A stretch of DNA of 64,000 nucleotides, taken from positions 62,001-126,000 of the forward strand of contig NZ_PKGB01000003.1 of NCBI RefSeq assembly GCF_002848135.1. The letters run 5' to 3'. The position numbers were made by a program, and so were the translations under genes. The first letter of the stretch is position 1. Each line of letters opens with the position of its first letter. The stretch is from Hydrogenovibrio sp. SC-1 (GTDB lineage Bacteria > Pseudomonadota > Gammaproteobacteria > Thiomicrospirales > Thiomicrospiraceae). The notes below the pieces were generated by a model, which ran no database searches, was not told where the DNA came from, and saw only the letters and a list, made by a program, of their open reading frames with translations. Shown here piece by piece: positions 34,862 through 44,409 of this stretch.

Positions 34862-35893
34862 ATGCGTTTTATTTGGGGTGTCTTGGTTTTGCTTGGGTGT
34901 TCGGTGACGGTATTTGCGGCTGAACAACGGGCTGTGGTTTCCACCGTTTCGGTACAGCCTGCTAAAGCAAAGACATGGCAAGTCACCGGGCAGGTCGTGT
35001 CGCGTTATCAGCTGCCAGTTAGCTTTCGAGTGGGGGGCCAAGTAGCCCAACGTTTTGTCGAAGTGGGTGAACCGGTTAAGGCGAATCAGTTATTGGCCAC
35101 TTTGGATGCGGCTGATTTGCAATTGGCTGTTGAGCAACATAGAGCCAATTTAGCCTCCGCTCAATCCCGTCTTGAAAATGCTCGTCGAGAGCGCAAACGC
35201 CTTGGTAAGTTGTATGACAATAAACTGATCAGTTTGCAGGATTTGCAACGTGCTGAAACCTTTGAAGTGGAAAGTCAGCAAGCCGTGATTGCCGCTGAAT
35301 CGGCTTTAAAATTGGCGATTAATCAACATCGTTATAGTGAATTACGTGCCCCTGAATCTGGGGTAGTGTCACAGGTGAATATTGAAGCTGGGCAAATGGT
35401 TTCCGCTGGACACCCCGCCTTTCAACTATTGGCTGGTGCAACGGAAGCAGAAGTGTATTTACCTGCGACTGCTTTGCAACAATCTTATCAAACCGCAACC
35501 TTAACCAGTATCGATCAACCGATTCAATGCCAAGCACAACTGCGTTTAAAAAGCCCGATGAGTGATCAAATAACCCAGCAGACCCAGGCGAGATATCGGT
35601 TATCAGACTGCAATGGTACCTTAACCTATGGTAGCGTGATACAGTTAGACTTTACGGAACCCGTTGTGTCAGAGCAACGGCAAGTGCCGATCACAGCGAT
35701 TTTCAATCAAGGCCATCAAGCTTATGTTTGGAAACTGATTGATGGACATGTGAAGGCGACACCGGTCACAGTCGTGCGCATGAATCATGCTTCAGCGGTT
35801 GTGCTCTCAGATGTATTAGCGGTGGGTACTCAAATCGTATTACAAGGGACACATCGTCTGGTCGCTGGACAGTCAGTGAGTGTCTTAAAATGA
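34862..35893 (+). CDS. RND efflux periplasmic adaptor (membrane fusion protein)
   Basis: A 343-residue adaptor that joins an RND pump to an outer-membrane channel. A signal sequence (FIWGVLVLLGCSVTVFAA) is followed by a lipoyl half (VGGQVAQRFVEVGEPVKANQLLATLD), a coiled-coil hairpin (about 85-150), the second lipoyl half (YSELRAPESGVVSQVNIEAGQMV) and a beta barrel. The ATG at 34862, with AAGGA 8 bases upstream, is preferred to the GTG at 34856. It overlaps the pump gene by 4 bases. No outer-membrane partner or local regulator is seen. Confidence 0.9.
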   Translation: MRFIWGVLVLLGCSVTVFAAEQRAVVSTVSVQPAKAKTWQVTGQVVSRYQLPVSFRVGGQVAQRFVEVGEPVKANQLLATLDAADLQLAVEQHRANLASAQSRLENARRERKRLGKLYDNKLISLQDLQRAETFEVESQQAVIAAESALKLAINQHRYSELRAPESGVVSQVNIEAGQMVSAGHPAFQLLAGATEAEVYLPATALQQSYQTATLTSIDQPIQCQAQLRLKSPMSDQITQQTQARYRLSDCNGTLTYGSVIQLDFTEPVVSEQRQVPITAIFNQGHQAYVWKLIDGHVKATPVTVVRMNHASAVVLSDVLAVGTQIVLQGTHRLVAGQSVSVLK

Positions 35894-38800
35894 TGCAGCG
35901 CTGGAATTTATCGGAACTGGCCGTCAAGCATCAAGCCATTACCTTGTATTTTATTATATTATCGTTGCTGATCGGCACTTTTGCGTTTATCAATTTGGGG
36001 CGAGCGGAAGATCCTAGTTTTACGATTAAGGTGATGGTGGTCTCGGCAAAGTGGCCAGGGGCGACGGCTGAACAAATGCAACGCCAAGTTGCTGACCCGA
36101 TTGAGAAAAAACTCCAAGAAGTTGAGTATTTTGATTTTGTGGAAACCACGTCACGCCCGGGTGAAGTGAATTTGTTAATTACCTTTAAAGAATTTACGCC
36201 CGCCGATGAAGTCGAAAATCAATTTTATCAGGTACGAAAACGCATGTTGGATATCCAAGGGTCTTTGCCTTCTGGGGTGTTAGGGCCGTTTGTGAATGAT
36301 GATTTTTCGGATGTCTATTTTACGCTCTATGCATTAAACCCCGGTGAATTGCGGTATCCCGAATGGGTGGCGTTAGCCGAACAAACGCGCGATGCCATTT
36401 TACGCGTCGACGGCGTTCAAAAAGTGAAGCTATTGGGTGAACAGCAGCAGCAAATTCAAATCCAATTTAATGAAGATAAATTGACGCAACTGGGGTTAAC
36501 CCAAGCACAGCTATTACAGACATTAAATGCTTATCAAGCTATTTCACCAGCGGGGTTTATCGAAACCGATGGACCGCGCGTTTATATCAGAAGCCACCAA
36601 CAAGTAACCAGCCTAGAAGCCATTCGCAATATACCTGTTGCTAGCCAGAACCAAGTGATTCATTTGGGCGATGTCGCTCGAATTGAACGTGGGTTTGTAT
36701 CCCCCAGCAACTTTATGATTCGTAATCAAGGTGAAGAAACTCTCCTTTTGGGGGTGGTCATGAAAGCCGGACAAAATGGTTTGAATTTGTCAGAACGGCT
36801 GAATCAGTTTAGTCAACAGTGGCAAACACAATTACCTGAGGGTGTGGCTTTGGAAAAGGTAACCAATCAAGGCGATGCCATTGAACTGGCCGTGAATACC
36901 TTTCAAATGAAGTTTTTAATGGCGGTGGCGGTGGTGATGCTGGTCAGTTTTATCGCCTTGGGGTTGCGAGCAGGTATTGTCGTGGCACTGGCCATTCCCT
37001 TGACCTTAGCTTTAACCTTTTGGCTGATGCAGATGACCGGTAAAAATCTGGATAGGATTACGTTGGGAGCCTTGATTTTAGCATTAGGGTTGCTGGTGGA
37101 TGATGCCATTATTGCCATTGAAATGATGCTCGTTAAAATGGAAGAGGGTCTAGATCGAACGAAAGCGGCAGCCTATGCTTGGACGGTGACGGCTTCTCCT
37201 ATGTTATTTGGAACCCTAGTCACAGTGGTCGGGTTTGTGCCGATTGGCTTTGCGGCTTCCAATGTGGGTGAGTATGCCGGTAATATCTTTTGGATACTGG
37301 CGTTTGCACTATTAATTTCCTGGTTAGTGGCGGTGACGTTTACCCCGTATTTAGGGTTTAAACTATTACCGAATGTGGCAGCCAATCAGCAACATGCATC
37401 CGATTTCGTTCCAGAAAATGTTTTTACTCGCTCTCTATCAAAATGGGTGCATGGTTGTGTCCGGTATCGAAAAACAGTGGTGTTGGCGACACTGGCACTA
37501 TTTGTGGTATCGGTGGTCGGCATGGCTAAGTTGGTCGAAAAGCAGTTTTTTCCCAGTTCAGATCGCCCCGAACTCATGGTGGATATTTATTTGCCTGAGG
37601 GCTCAAGCCAGCAAGTGACTAATCAATTGGCGCACCGTATTGAAAATTATGTGCGTCAACAGCCCGAAGTCAAAACACTGACCAGTTATATTGGCCAAGG
37701 CGCGCCGCGCTTCTTTATGGCGTTGAACCCAGAGTTGCCCAATGCCGGTTACGCTAAGCTGATTATTGTGACCGATAATGCCGAGCAAAGGGATCAATTA
37801 AAAAGTCGGTTACAAGCGCAAATTGATAATGGGCAATTTAATGAGGCCAGAGTCAGGGTGCATGGCTTGCTTTATGGACCACCTGTAGTTTGGCCGGTGA
37901 CCTTTCGTGTGGAAGCACCGACTGTTGATTTATTAACCGAATATGCGGAAAAGGTGCGTCAAGTGATGGCGCAAAACCCTCATATTCGAGACCCGCATTT
38001 GGAATGGGGTGAGCAATCGCCTGAAATTCAACTCAGCTATGATCAAGATCGGTTAGCCTTATTGGGCGTGAGCCCGGTTAGTTTGTCACAACAATTGCAA
38101 ACGGCGTTAAGAGGGCAAACTCAGGCGGTGGTGAGAGAAGGCACACGACAAATTTCGGTAACGCATTTTAGTCAAATTCAAGCGCAGGACCTAATGGCTA
38201 ATTTGGCACAACTGCCCATTGAAATCCAAACAGGGCAAAAGGTTCCCTTACAGCAACTCGCTACTCTAGACGTGGTGTTTTCCGATCCGGTGTTGAAACG
38301 TCGTAATCGAACGCCTTTCATCAATGTAAATGCGGAGGTGGAGGGCGCGCAGCCGCCGGATGTCACTATGGCAATTTGGCAGCAAATGCAGCCGTTATTG
38401 AACGAATTACCGAAAACGGTTCAATTAAAAATTGGTGGATCAGTAGAGCAGTCAGGCAAAGCTCAGGGCTCGATTAAAGTCTTAATGCCGGTGATGGTGT
38501 TGTTAATGATTACCATGGTGATGCTAAATATGCAGAGTTTCTCCGGCACCTTTATGGTGTTGGTGACGGCTCCATTGGGAATGATTGGCGCCGTGGCGGC
38601 ACTGCTATTATTTTCGCAACCCTTTGGCTTTGTGGCCACGCTAGGATTAATTGGTTTAGCGGGCATTTTAATGCGCAATACGCTGATTCTAGTGGGACAG
38701 ATTAACGATAATCAGAAGCAAGGGATGCAGGGGCAAACGGCTTTGATTGATGCGACCTTACGACGTGCTAGGCCGGTGTTATTAACCGCCTTAGCCGCGA

Positions 38801-38952
38801 TGTTGGCATTTATTCCATTAACCACCAATACCTTTTGGGGGCCTTTGGCCTATGTGTTGATTGGAGGGATTGGCGTCGGAACCTTACTGACCTTACTGTT
38901 TTTACCAGCGCTTTATGCACTGTGGTTTAGGCTACCAAAAGCAGTTGGCTAG
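35890..38952 (+). CDS. RND efflux transporter (HAE1/AcrB type)
   Basis: A 1020-residue inner-membrane proton-driven pump. It has twelve membrane helices in the 1+5+1+5 layout with two large periplasmic loops. The TM4 motif LGLLVDDAIIAIEMMLVKMEE carries the proton-relay Asp pair, and GLAGILMRNTLILV is the second-half signature. The length fits the HAE1 group (hydrophobic drugs or solvents) and not the heavy-metal CusA group, whose TM4 has a different pattern. Substrates are unknown. It is coupled to the adaptor gene. Confidence 0.92.
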   Translation: MMQRWNLSELAVKHQAITLYFIILSLLIGTFAFINLGRAEDPSFTIKVMVVSAKWPGATAEQMQRQVADPIEKKLQEVEYFDFVETTSRPGEVNLLITFKEFTPADEVENQFYQVRKRMLDIQGSLPSGVLGPFVNDDFSDVYFTLYALNPGELRYPEWVALAEQTRDAILRVDGVQKVKLLGEQQQQIQIQFNEDKLTQLGLTQAQLLQTLNAYQAISPAGFIETDGPRVYIRSHQQVTSLEAIRNIPVASQNQVIHLGDVARIERGFVSPSNFMIRNQGEETLLLGVVMKAGQNGLNLSERLNQFSQQWQTQLPEGVALEKVTNQGDAIELAVNTFQMKFLMAVAVVMLVSFIALGLRAGIVVALAIPLTLALTFWLMQMTGKNLDRITLGALILALGLLVDDAIIAIEMMLVKMEEGLDRTKAAAYAWTVTASPMLFGTLVTVVGFVPIGFAASNVGEYAGNIFWILAFALLISWLVAVTFTPYLGFKLLPNVAANQQHASDFVPENVFTRSLSKWVHGCVRYRKTVVLATLALFVVSVVGMAKLVEKQFFPSSDRPELMVDIYLPEGSSQQVTNQLAHRIENYVRQQPEVKTLTSYIGQGAPRFFMALNPELPNAGYAKLIIVTDNAEQRDQLKSRLQAQIDNGQFNEARVRVHGLLYGPPVVWPVTFRVEAPTVDLLTEYAEKVRQVMAQNPHIRDPHLEWGEQSPEIQLSYDQDRLALLGVSPVSLSQQLQTALRGQTQAVVREGTRQISVTHFSQIQAQDLMANLAQLPIEIQTGQKVPLQQLATLDVVFSDPVLKRRNRTPFINVNAEVEGAQPPDVTMAIWQQMQPLLNELPKTVQLKIGGSVEQSGKAQGSIKVLMPVMVLLMITMVMLNMQSFSGTFMVLVTAPLGMIGAVAALLLFSQPFGFVATLGLIGLAGILMRNTLILVGQINDNQKQGMQGQTALIDATLRRARPVLLTALAAMLAFIPLTTNTFWGPLAYVLIGGIGVGTLLTLLFLPALYALWFRLPKAVG

Positions 38953-38965
38953 TTTTATTCGAGCG

Positions 38966-38989
38966 AATTCCCCCAGGCCTGGGGGAATT
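38966..38989. terminator. 24-bp perfect palindrome with CCAGGCCTGG core
   Basis: AATTCCCCCAGG and its exact complement, lying between the convergent RND pump and usp genes. It has a strong GC stem but only a short AATTT tail. Together with A5 and T5 runs at 38996-39046 it may stop both transcripts. The iterated core is at 38973-38982. Confidence 0.6.
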
Positions 38990-39019
38990 TGGCATAAAAA
39001 ACCGGATAACTAATCTTGA

Positions 39020-39886
39020 TTAACGAATCAGTAAAACCGGTTTTTGATTGTTTTTCAGCATTTTCAAGGTGAAACTGCCAAAGAATAAGCTACGAAGCTT
39101 GCCATGATTAAAGGCTCCCATCACCGTCATATCCAAGTTATGTTTAGCTTGATAAGCTAATAACTCGGTTTGCGGATCACCAGTTAGCACAGCCGTTTCG
39201 AAGTGTCGACCCGATAGCGATAGCTGTTCACTGGCTTGTTGGAGAATGCCATTGTCTGTGCCGCCTTCTTTGACCGCATGAACACAGTGAATGGTCATGT
39301 CTGCAAATAAAGGACTGCGACAGATCATATCGAGCGCTTTGCGCGCGCCATCGGTATCGTTATAGGCCAGCATTAAAGATTTTGGCGCTGTAAACTCACC
39401 ATTGACGATAAAGATCGGTTTATGCAGAGCGCGAATTGACTCTTCCAGCTGATCACTGATGCCGGCTTCATCTTCAGCGGTGGCTTTGCCACGAAATCCA
39501 ACCACTAACACCCGAATCTCATCTTCCAAATCCATTAAGCACTCACTTAAGCTGCCATGTCGTTGTTTGGTCGTGATCTCTTTGATTGGACGGTCGGTCA
39601 GCCGGGTTTTGGCTTCAGCCAATAAGGCTTTGCCTTCTTGAATATGTTGTTTGTTTTCTTTGGCTTCTTCTTCTGATAAGACCACCATTAAGTTGTCTGC
39701 CATATTTGGCACCAGATTACCGGTTTGATCGATATTAGCTAACAGCAGACTGTGTTCAATGGAGTGAAAAAGTTCTAACGGTGAATTCACTTTTTCAGCA
39801 ATCCAAGCGGCGTAATCGACGATACCGTTGGTTAGGTTTGAACCATCGAGACAAGCCGTGACCCATTGTTTTTCTAAGGACTGCAT
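39020..39886 (-). CDS. Universal stress protein, two Usp domains
   Basis: A 288-residue protein with two tandem Usp folds, about 1-155 and 160-288. The second ends with the nucleotide-binding pattern DMTVMGAFNHGKLRSLFFGSFT (the G-x2-G-x9-G-S/T type); the first is more diverged. Its ATG overlaps the last base of sulP, so the two are coupled. In Thiomicrospira relatives, Usp genes next to transporters suggest regulation of transport, which is inference. Confidence 0.85.
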   Translation of the reverse strand: MQSLEKQWVTACLDGSNLTNGIVDYAAWIAEKVNSPLELFHSIEHSLLLANIDQTGNLVPNMADNLMVVLSEEEAKENKQHIQEGKALLAEAKTRLTDRPIKEITTKQRHGSLSECLMDLEDEIRVLVVGFRGKATAEDEAGISDQLEESIRALHKPIFIVNGEFTAPKSLMLAYNDTDGARKALDMICRSPLFADMTIHCVHAVKEGGTDNGILQQASEQLSLSGRHFETAVLTGDPQTELLAYQAKHNLDMTVMGAFNHGKLRSLFFGSFTLKMLKNNQKPVLLIR

Positions 39887-41379
39887 TAGTGACCTCCCAT
39901 AACTTTTTCAATTTTTTCTGGTTTGTCGTGTACTGCGAATTTATCCACCAGCGTTTCACTGGCTTCATTTAAGCCAACGATTTCAACATCCGCGCCTTCG
40001 CGACGCAATTTAATGACGACCTTATCGAGGGCGTGGATGGCGCTGATATCCCAAAAGTGTGCACGATGGACATCAATGATAATCTTGTCGACCGCTTCTT
40101 TAAAATCAAAATAATTTATAAACTTCTCAGAAGAATTAAAGAATACTTGGCCGACGACGCGATAGGTACGGGTTTGAGAAGCTTCGTCAAATTCGCTGCT
40201 GATATACATGTATTCGCGCAAACGACTGGCCATAAACAGTGCCGCCAATACCACACCGGTAATCACACCAAAGGCAAGATTATGCGTCCAAACGGTGACG
40301 ATAACGGTACTGAGCATGACAATGGTTGCATGAGCCGGGTTAGTACGAATATCGCGAATGGATCCCCAGTTAAAAGTCCCGATTGAGACCATAATCATGA
40401 CCGCAACCAGCGCCGCCATAGGCACAACTTTTAAATAATCGGAGATAAACACGACCAGGATCAGTAGAAAACCGCCAGCAACAAAGGTGGAGAGTCGTCC
40501 ACGGCCACCGGATTTGACATTAATGATCGATTGGCCAATCATGGCGCAACCGGCCATACCCCCAATAAGTCCGGAACCAATATTGGCAATCCCTTGACCT
40601 TTACATTCACGACGTTTATCACTGTCAGTATCGGTCATTTCATCCAGTACCTGCGCGGTCATTAAAGATTCCAATAGGCCAACAATGGCAATAGCAGCGG
40701 AATAAGGCAAAATAATCCATAGGGTTTCAAGTGTGAAAGGGACATCTGGCCAAAGGAAGATGGGTAGGGTATCAGGCAACTGCCCCATATCGCCAATGGT
40801 GCGCACATCTATGCCTAATGCAACCACTAGAATCGTTAACACGATAATCGTGACTAAGGGTGAAGGAATGAGTGTGCCGATTTTAGGGACATAGGGAAAT
40901 AGATAAATAATCGCTAACCCTAATGCCGTGAGGGCATAAACATGCCAAGTGACATTGGTTAATTCCGGTAGTTGCGCCATAAAGATTAAGATGGCTAATG
41001 CATTCAAAAAGCCAACCATGACTGAGCGCGAAATAAAGCTAATGAGGTTGTGGATATTTAAATAGCCAGCGAGTATCTGTAATACCCCAGCAAGAATACT
41101 GGCCACTAATAAATATTGTAAACCATGGTCCTTAACCAGGGTGACCATCAATAATGCCGTGGCGGCAGTAGCGGCTGAAATCATGCCAGGACGTCCGCCA
41201 ACAATGGCAATAATCACGGCAATGGCAAAAGAAGCATAAAGCCCGACTTTGGGATCGACCCCGGCAATAATGGAGAAGGCAATGGCTTCTGGAACCAAGG
41301 CTAAGGCAACAACAATCCCAGCAAGGATGTCGCCGCGAATATTGCCAAACCAATCTTGTTTACGTTGAGATAACAGCAT
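39886..41379 (-). CDS. SulP-family anion permease with STAS domain
   Basis: A 497-residue permease. About ten to twelve membrane helices with [25 protein letters not shown] at the N-terminus are followed by a cytoplasmic STAS domain (about 395-490). Family members carry sulfate or bicarbonate. SulP proteins are among the transporters linked to dissolved inorganic carbon uptake in the Hydrogenovibrio/Thiomicrospira group, so bicarbonate is a plausible substrate, but the sequence alone does not decide. The 213-base gap upstream shows no other gene. Confidence 0.87.
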   Translation of the reverse strand: MLLSQRKQDWFGNIRGDILAGIVVALALVPEAIAFSIIAGVDPKVGLYASFAIAVIIAIVGGRPGMISAATAATALLMVTLVKDHGLQYLLVASILAGVLQILAGYLNIHNLISFISRSVMVGFLNALAILIFMAQLPELTNVTWHVYALTALGLAIIYLFPYVPKIGTLIPSPLVTIIVLTILVVALGIDVRTIGDMGQLPDTLPIFLWPDVPFTLETLWIILPYSAAIAIVGLLESLMTAQVLDEMTDTDSDKRRECKGQGIANIGSGLIGGMAGCAMIGQSIINVKSGGRGRLSTFVAGGFLLILVVFISDYLKVVPMAALVAVMIMVSIGTFNWGSIRDIRTNPAHATIVMLSTVIVTVWTHNLAFGVITGVVLAALFMASRLREYMYISSEFDEASQTRTYRVVGQVFFNSSEKFINYFDFKEAVDKIIIDVHRAHFWDISAIHALDKVVIKLRREGADVEIVGLNEASETLVDKFAVHDKPEKIEKVMGGH

Positions 41380-41592
41380 AAAACCCTTTAAAATCCTTTG
41401 TTTTTGACTGGATAACTATTTGATTATTCGAAAAAAATGAGCGCGTATTATGCCGATTTGGATGGCTGAATGCAAGTTGAACCGTTGCGAATCATTATGA
41501 GAGACACCCCAAGTTTGCATTGAATTGAGCTGGGTTTATTAAAGAATTGCATTAGAATAGTTGACTTCAAGGCGTTTAAAAAAGGAAGGTTT

Positions 41593-44409
41593 ATGGCGCA
41601 ACACCTGCATATTGCGGTCAACAGTCGGTTGAGTCAATTGCTCAAACAGCAGCTGCTAGCAGAGGATTGGCAAACCCAAACCGTTGCCAAAACACCCGCT
41701 GTGATGACGATGTCTCAGTGGTGGCAGCAGTGGGAACAGCAATTAGTGTTGCAAGCAGACCTGACTGATTTGACGGCACTGCTGTCGCCAACAAGACTGT
41801 CTGTTTTTGAGGCGGAGATGCTTTGGCAGGATTTATTGGCAGAGAAGATGCAACAGCAACCTGAATTGCGATTATTAAATACCAGGGCGACTGCCAAACA
41901 ACTTTACCAGGCCTGGTGCTTTTTGCTGGAATATGAAGCCGAAGAGGCTTTGCATAATCATTTTAAAACAGCCGAAGTCAGTTTGTTTTTGGATTTGAAG
42001 CACCGTTATCAGGAACGTTTACAGCAACTTCAATTGCTTGATCCGCCATTGTTACAAAGTCGGCGGCTTGATTTGTTAGAACGTTTGGCAACCCATTGTG
42101 AGCAGGTGCATATCTGTTTACATGGGTTTGATGAGTTGTCGCCGTCCGTTCAGCAGTGGCAAACAATCCTGACTAAGTCGGGGGCTAAGATTGAAGTAAT
42201 GGCGGCCTTGCCGTTGGCGAATGAACCTAAACAACAGTTTTGCCAAGCTGAAACGCCTGAGCAAGAGGCACAGCAAGTCGCGCTTTGGTGTGCTGACTGG
42301 TTAGATGGTTGGTTAAAGCAGTCTCAGTCAGCGACGCAGACGTCTTCGGTTCCTTGCTTGGGTGTTGTGGCACCGAATATTGAATCAGTTCAATCTGCTT
42401 TAACCTGGGCATTTGATGAAACTTTCTATCAGCGTTTCGGGCAGCCATTGCCGTTAGCGTCAGGACGACAGACGCTTTACAATATTTCATTGGGGCAGCC
42501 ATTGACACAATCGGCCCTGGTTCAAAATGCTCTTCAAACCTTACAATTGGCGTTGATGCCGCAACAAATCTTACAGTATGAAGCCTGGTCTGATTGGTTA
42601 ACCTCACCTTATACTTTGGGGGATTTGCAATATCGGCAACAAGCCGATAATCGGCTCAGAAAATTACAATGGGCCAGTTTTAAATGGCCGACCTTGCTGG
42701 CACATTTGCAAAAGCGTGCTGAAGAACAGGATGACATGCAAGCAGGCGATAATCTAATTTCAAATCCGTTACCGAAAAAATTAACGAAGGTGTTGCTCAG
42801 CCAATCACAAACACGCTTACCGACTAAGGTCAGTTTGGCGCAATTTGTCCAGCAAGCACTCACTATCTTAAAAACCTTTCAATGGGGGCAGACTTTACAA
42901 CTGGGGGATGCTTCTCGAGCACTGAATACGGTTGAAATGCAGCAGAAAGAGGCCTTTTTGCAGGCGTTAACGCAGTTTGAAAATTGCTTTTTTCAAGCCA
43001 ATCAGGCCAGCTATGCCGATTGGCTGGGGCGGTTTCAACAGCAGTTGCAGGCCACTGTGCATCAACCGCAAACGCAGGGTTGGGTGCCGATTCAAGTGAT
43101 GGGTATGTTAGAAGCGTCTGGTCAACAGTTTGATGCTTTGTGGGTGATGGGTTTGACTGATGAGGCCTGGCCGAGAATGCCCAATCCAAACCCCTTTTTA
43201 CCCATTGCCCTACAACGTGATCTGGCCATGCCACGCTGTGATGCTCAACGTGAATTGCACTATGCTGAGCAGGTGACACATCGGCTAATCGAGGCGGCAC
43301 CCATTCAAGTCTGGTCGTATGCCCGTCAGTTAGAGGATAAAGAAATGTTGCCGAGCCCGTTATTATCGAAGGGCTTAAGCGTGGCCATGGAAGTAGCCGA
43401 TTTTTCAAACCAACCTTACTGTGCTTTGGCTGAAAAGCTGAAGCAACAGGCCAGCCCGCTAGTTTGGGTTGAGGATGCGCAAGCCCCTGCTTTGCCACTC
43501 AATACCCGAGTACCCGGTGGAACAGGGATTTTAAATGCACAAAATAGTTGCCCGTTAATGGCGTTTATTGACTATCGTTTGGGTGCGCGTTATCAGTTGG
43601 AGCCCGTTGAAGAGGGATTGCAGGCCAATCATTTAGGCACTTTGGTGCATCACGTTTTAGAAGTTTTCTGGCAAGAAACGGTGACTCAGACCCAATTATT
43701 AGCATTGGATAAAAATGCGCTGGTGATAAAACTATCCGATTTACTTGAGACGGCAATGACGCCTATGCAATCTCAATATGATGCGCATTATTTGGCGCTG
43801 GAAAAGCAGCGCATTTTGCAGCTGATCTTAGATTGGTTAGTGCTGGAAAAAGCTCGCCCGCCCTTTAAAGTCATTCAAACGGAAGCAGAACATCAATTGG
43901 CCATCGGTGGGTTATTATTTAATACCAAAATTGACCGGGTGGATCAACTTCCGGAGTTTGCTAATCAGAAACTGATTGTTGATTATAAAACCGGACGAGC
44001 CAATGTAGCGGATTTGCTGAAAGAGCCGATTGAAGCACCGCAGCTAGCGGTGTATCTACAGGCCTACACCACATCAGACATCGCCGGACTAGGCTATGGC
44101 ATTTTGCACAGTGATGATGGAGTTAAGCTGGATATGCTCGTGGCAGAATCGGAGGTATTACCCAGTAGTCGACACGCTTTTAGCAAGCTCGCTGAAAAGT
44201 CGGGCGGAGACTATGAAGGTCAGGCCTGGGAGGATTTCTTACAGGCGTTGCAATCTGAAGTGGATACGTTAGCGCGCAGTTTGCAGCAAGGCGATGCTGC
44301 GATGCGGTATCGGGATGAAGCTGCATTAGCCTATGCGGCGGGTCAATTGGCGTTGCGCTTGCCGGAAGTAAAATGGCAGAAAGCCTTGAATTTAGAGGCT
44401 TCGCTATGA
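41593..44409 (+). CDS. AddB-like DNA repair nuclease subunit
   Basis: A 938-residue protein of the family called 'probable DNA repair protein', related to AddB. The N-terminal two thirds are an inactivated helicase-like fold with LWVMGLTDEAWPRMPNPNPFL. The C-terminus is a PD-(D/E)XK nuclease with FNTKIDRVD and LIVDYKTG. With the following AddA-like helicase it would process double-strand breaks, in place of or beside RecBCD. It overlaps the next gene by ATGA. It holds an exact iterated palindrome at 41907 (coding YQAW) and a one-mismatch copy at 44220. Confidence 0.83.
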   Translation: MAQHLHIAVNSRLSQLLKQQLLAEDWQTQTVAKTPAVMTMSQWWQQWEQQLVLQADLTDLTALLSPTRLSVFEAEMLWQDLLAEKMQQQPELRLLNTRATAKQLYQAWCFLLEYEAEEALHNHFKTAEVSLFLDLKHRYQERLQQLQLLDPPLLQSRRLDLLERLATHCEQVHICLHGFDELSPSVQQWQTILTKSGAKIEVMAALPLANEPKQQFCQAETPEQEAQQVALWCADWLDGWLKQSQSATQTSSVPCLGVVAPNIESVQSALTWAFDETFYQRFGQPLPLASGRQTLYNISLGQPLTQSALVQNALQTLQLALMPQQILQYEAWSDWLTSPYTLGDLQYRQQADNRLRKLQWASFKWPTLLAHLQKRAEEQDDMQAGDNLISNPLPKKLTKVLLSQSQTRLPTKVSLAQFVQQALTILKTFQWGQTLQLGDASRALNTVEMQQKEAFLQALTQFENCFFQANQASYADWLGRFQQQLQATVHQPQTQGWVPIQVMGMLEASGQQFDALWVMGLTDEAWPRMPNPNPFLPIALQRDLAMPRCDAQRELHYAEQVTHRLIEAAPIQVWSYARQLEDKEMLPSPLLSKGLSVAMEVADFSNQPYCALAEKLKQQASPLVWVEDAQAPALPLNTRVPGGTGILNAQNSCPLMAFIDYRLGARYQLEPVEEGLQANHLGTLVHHVLEVFWQETVTQTQLLALDKNALVIKLSDLLETAMTPMQSQYDAHYLALEKQRILQLILDWLVLEKARPPFKVIQTEAEHQLAIGGLLFNTKIDRVDQLPEFANQKLIVDYKTGRANVADLLKEPIEAPQLAVYLQAYTTSDIAGLGYGILHSDDGVKLDMLVAESEVLPSSRHAFSKLAEKSGGDYEGQAWEDFLQALQSEVDTLARSLQQGDAAMRYRDEAALAYAAGQLALRLPEVKWQKALNLEASL
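41907..41916. repeat. Iterated palindrome copy inside the addB-like gene
   Basis: Exact CCAGGCCTGG within ACCAGGCCTGGT, read in phase C-CAG-GCC-TGG (Gln-Ala-Trp). Confidence 0.9.

Noticed and set aside
41470-41510. Fur-like box (AATCATTATGAGA) upstream of the addB-like gene
   Set aside because: Only one half resembles the consensus and no iron gene is near.
42863-43498. Minus-strand 211-codon frame inside the addB-like gene
   Set aside because: It lies opposite a conserved coding region and shows no domain or start signal.
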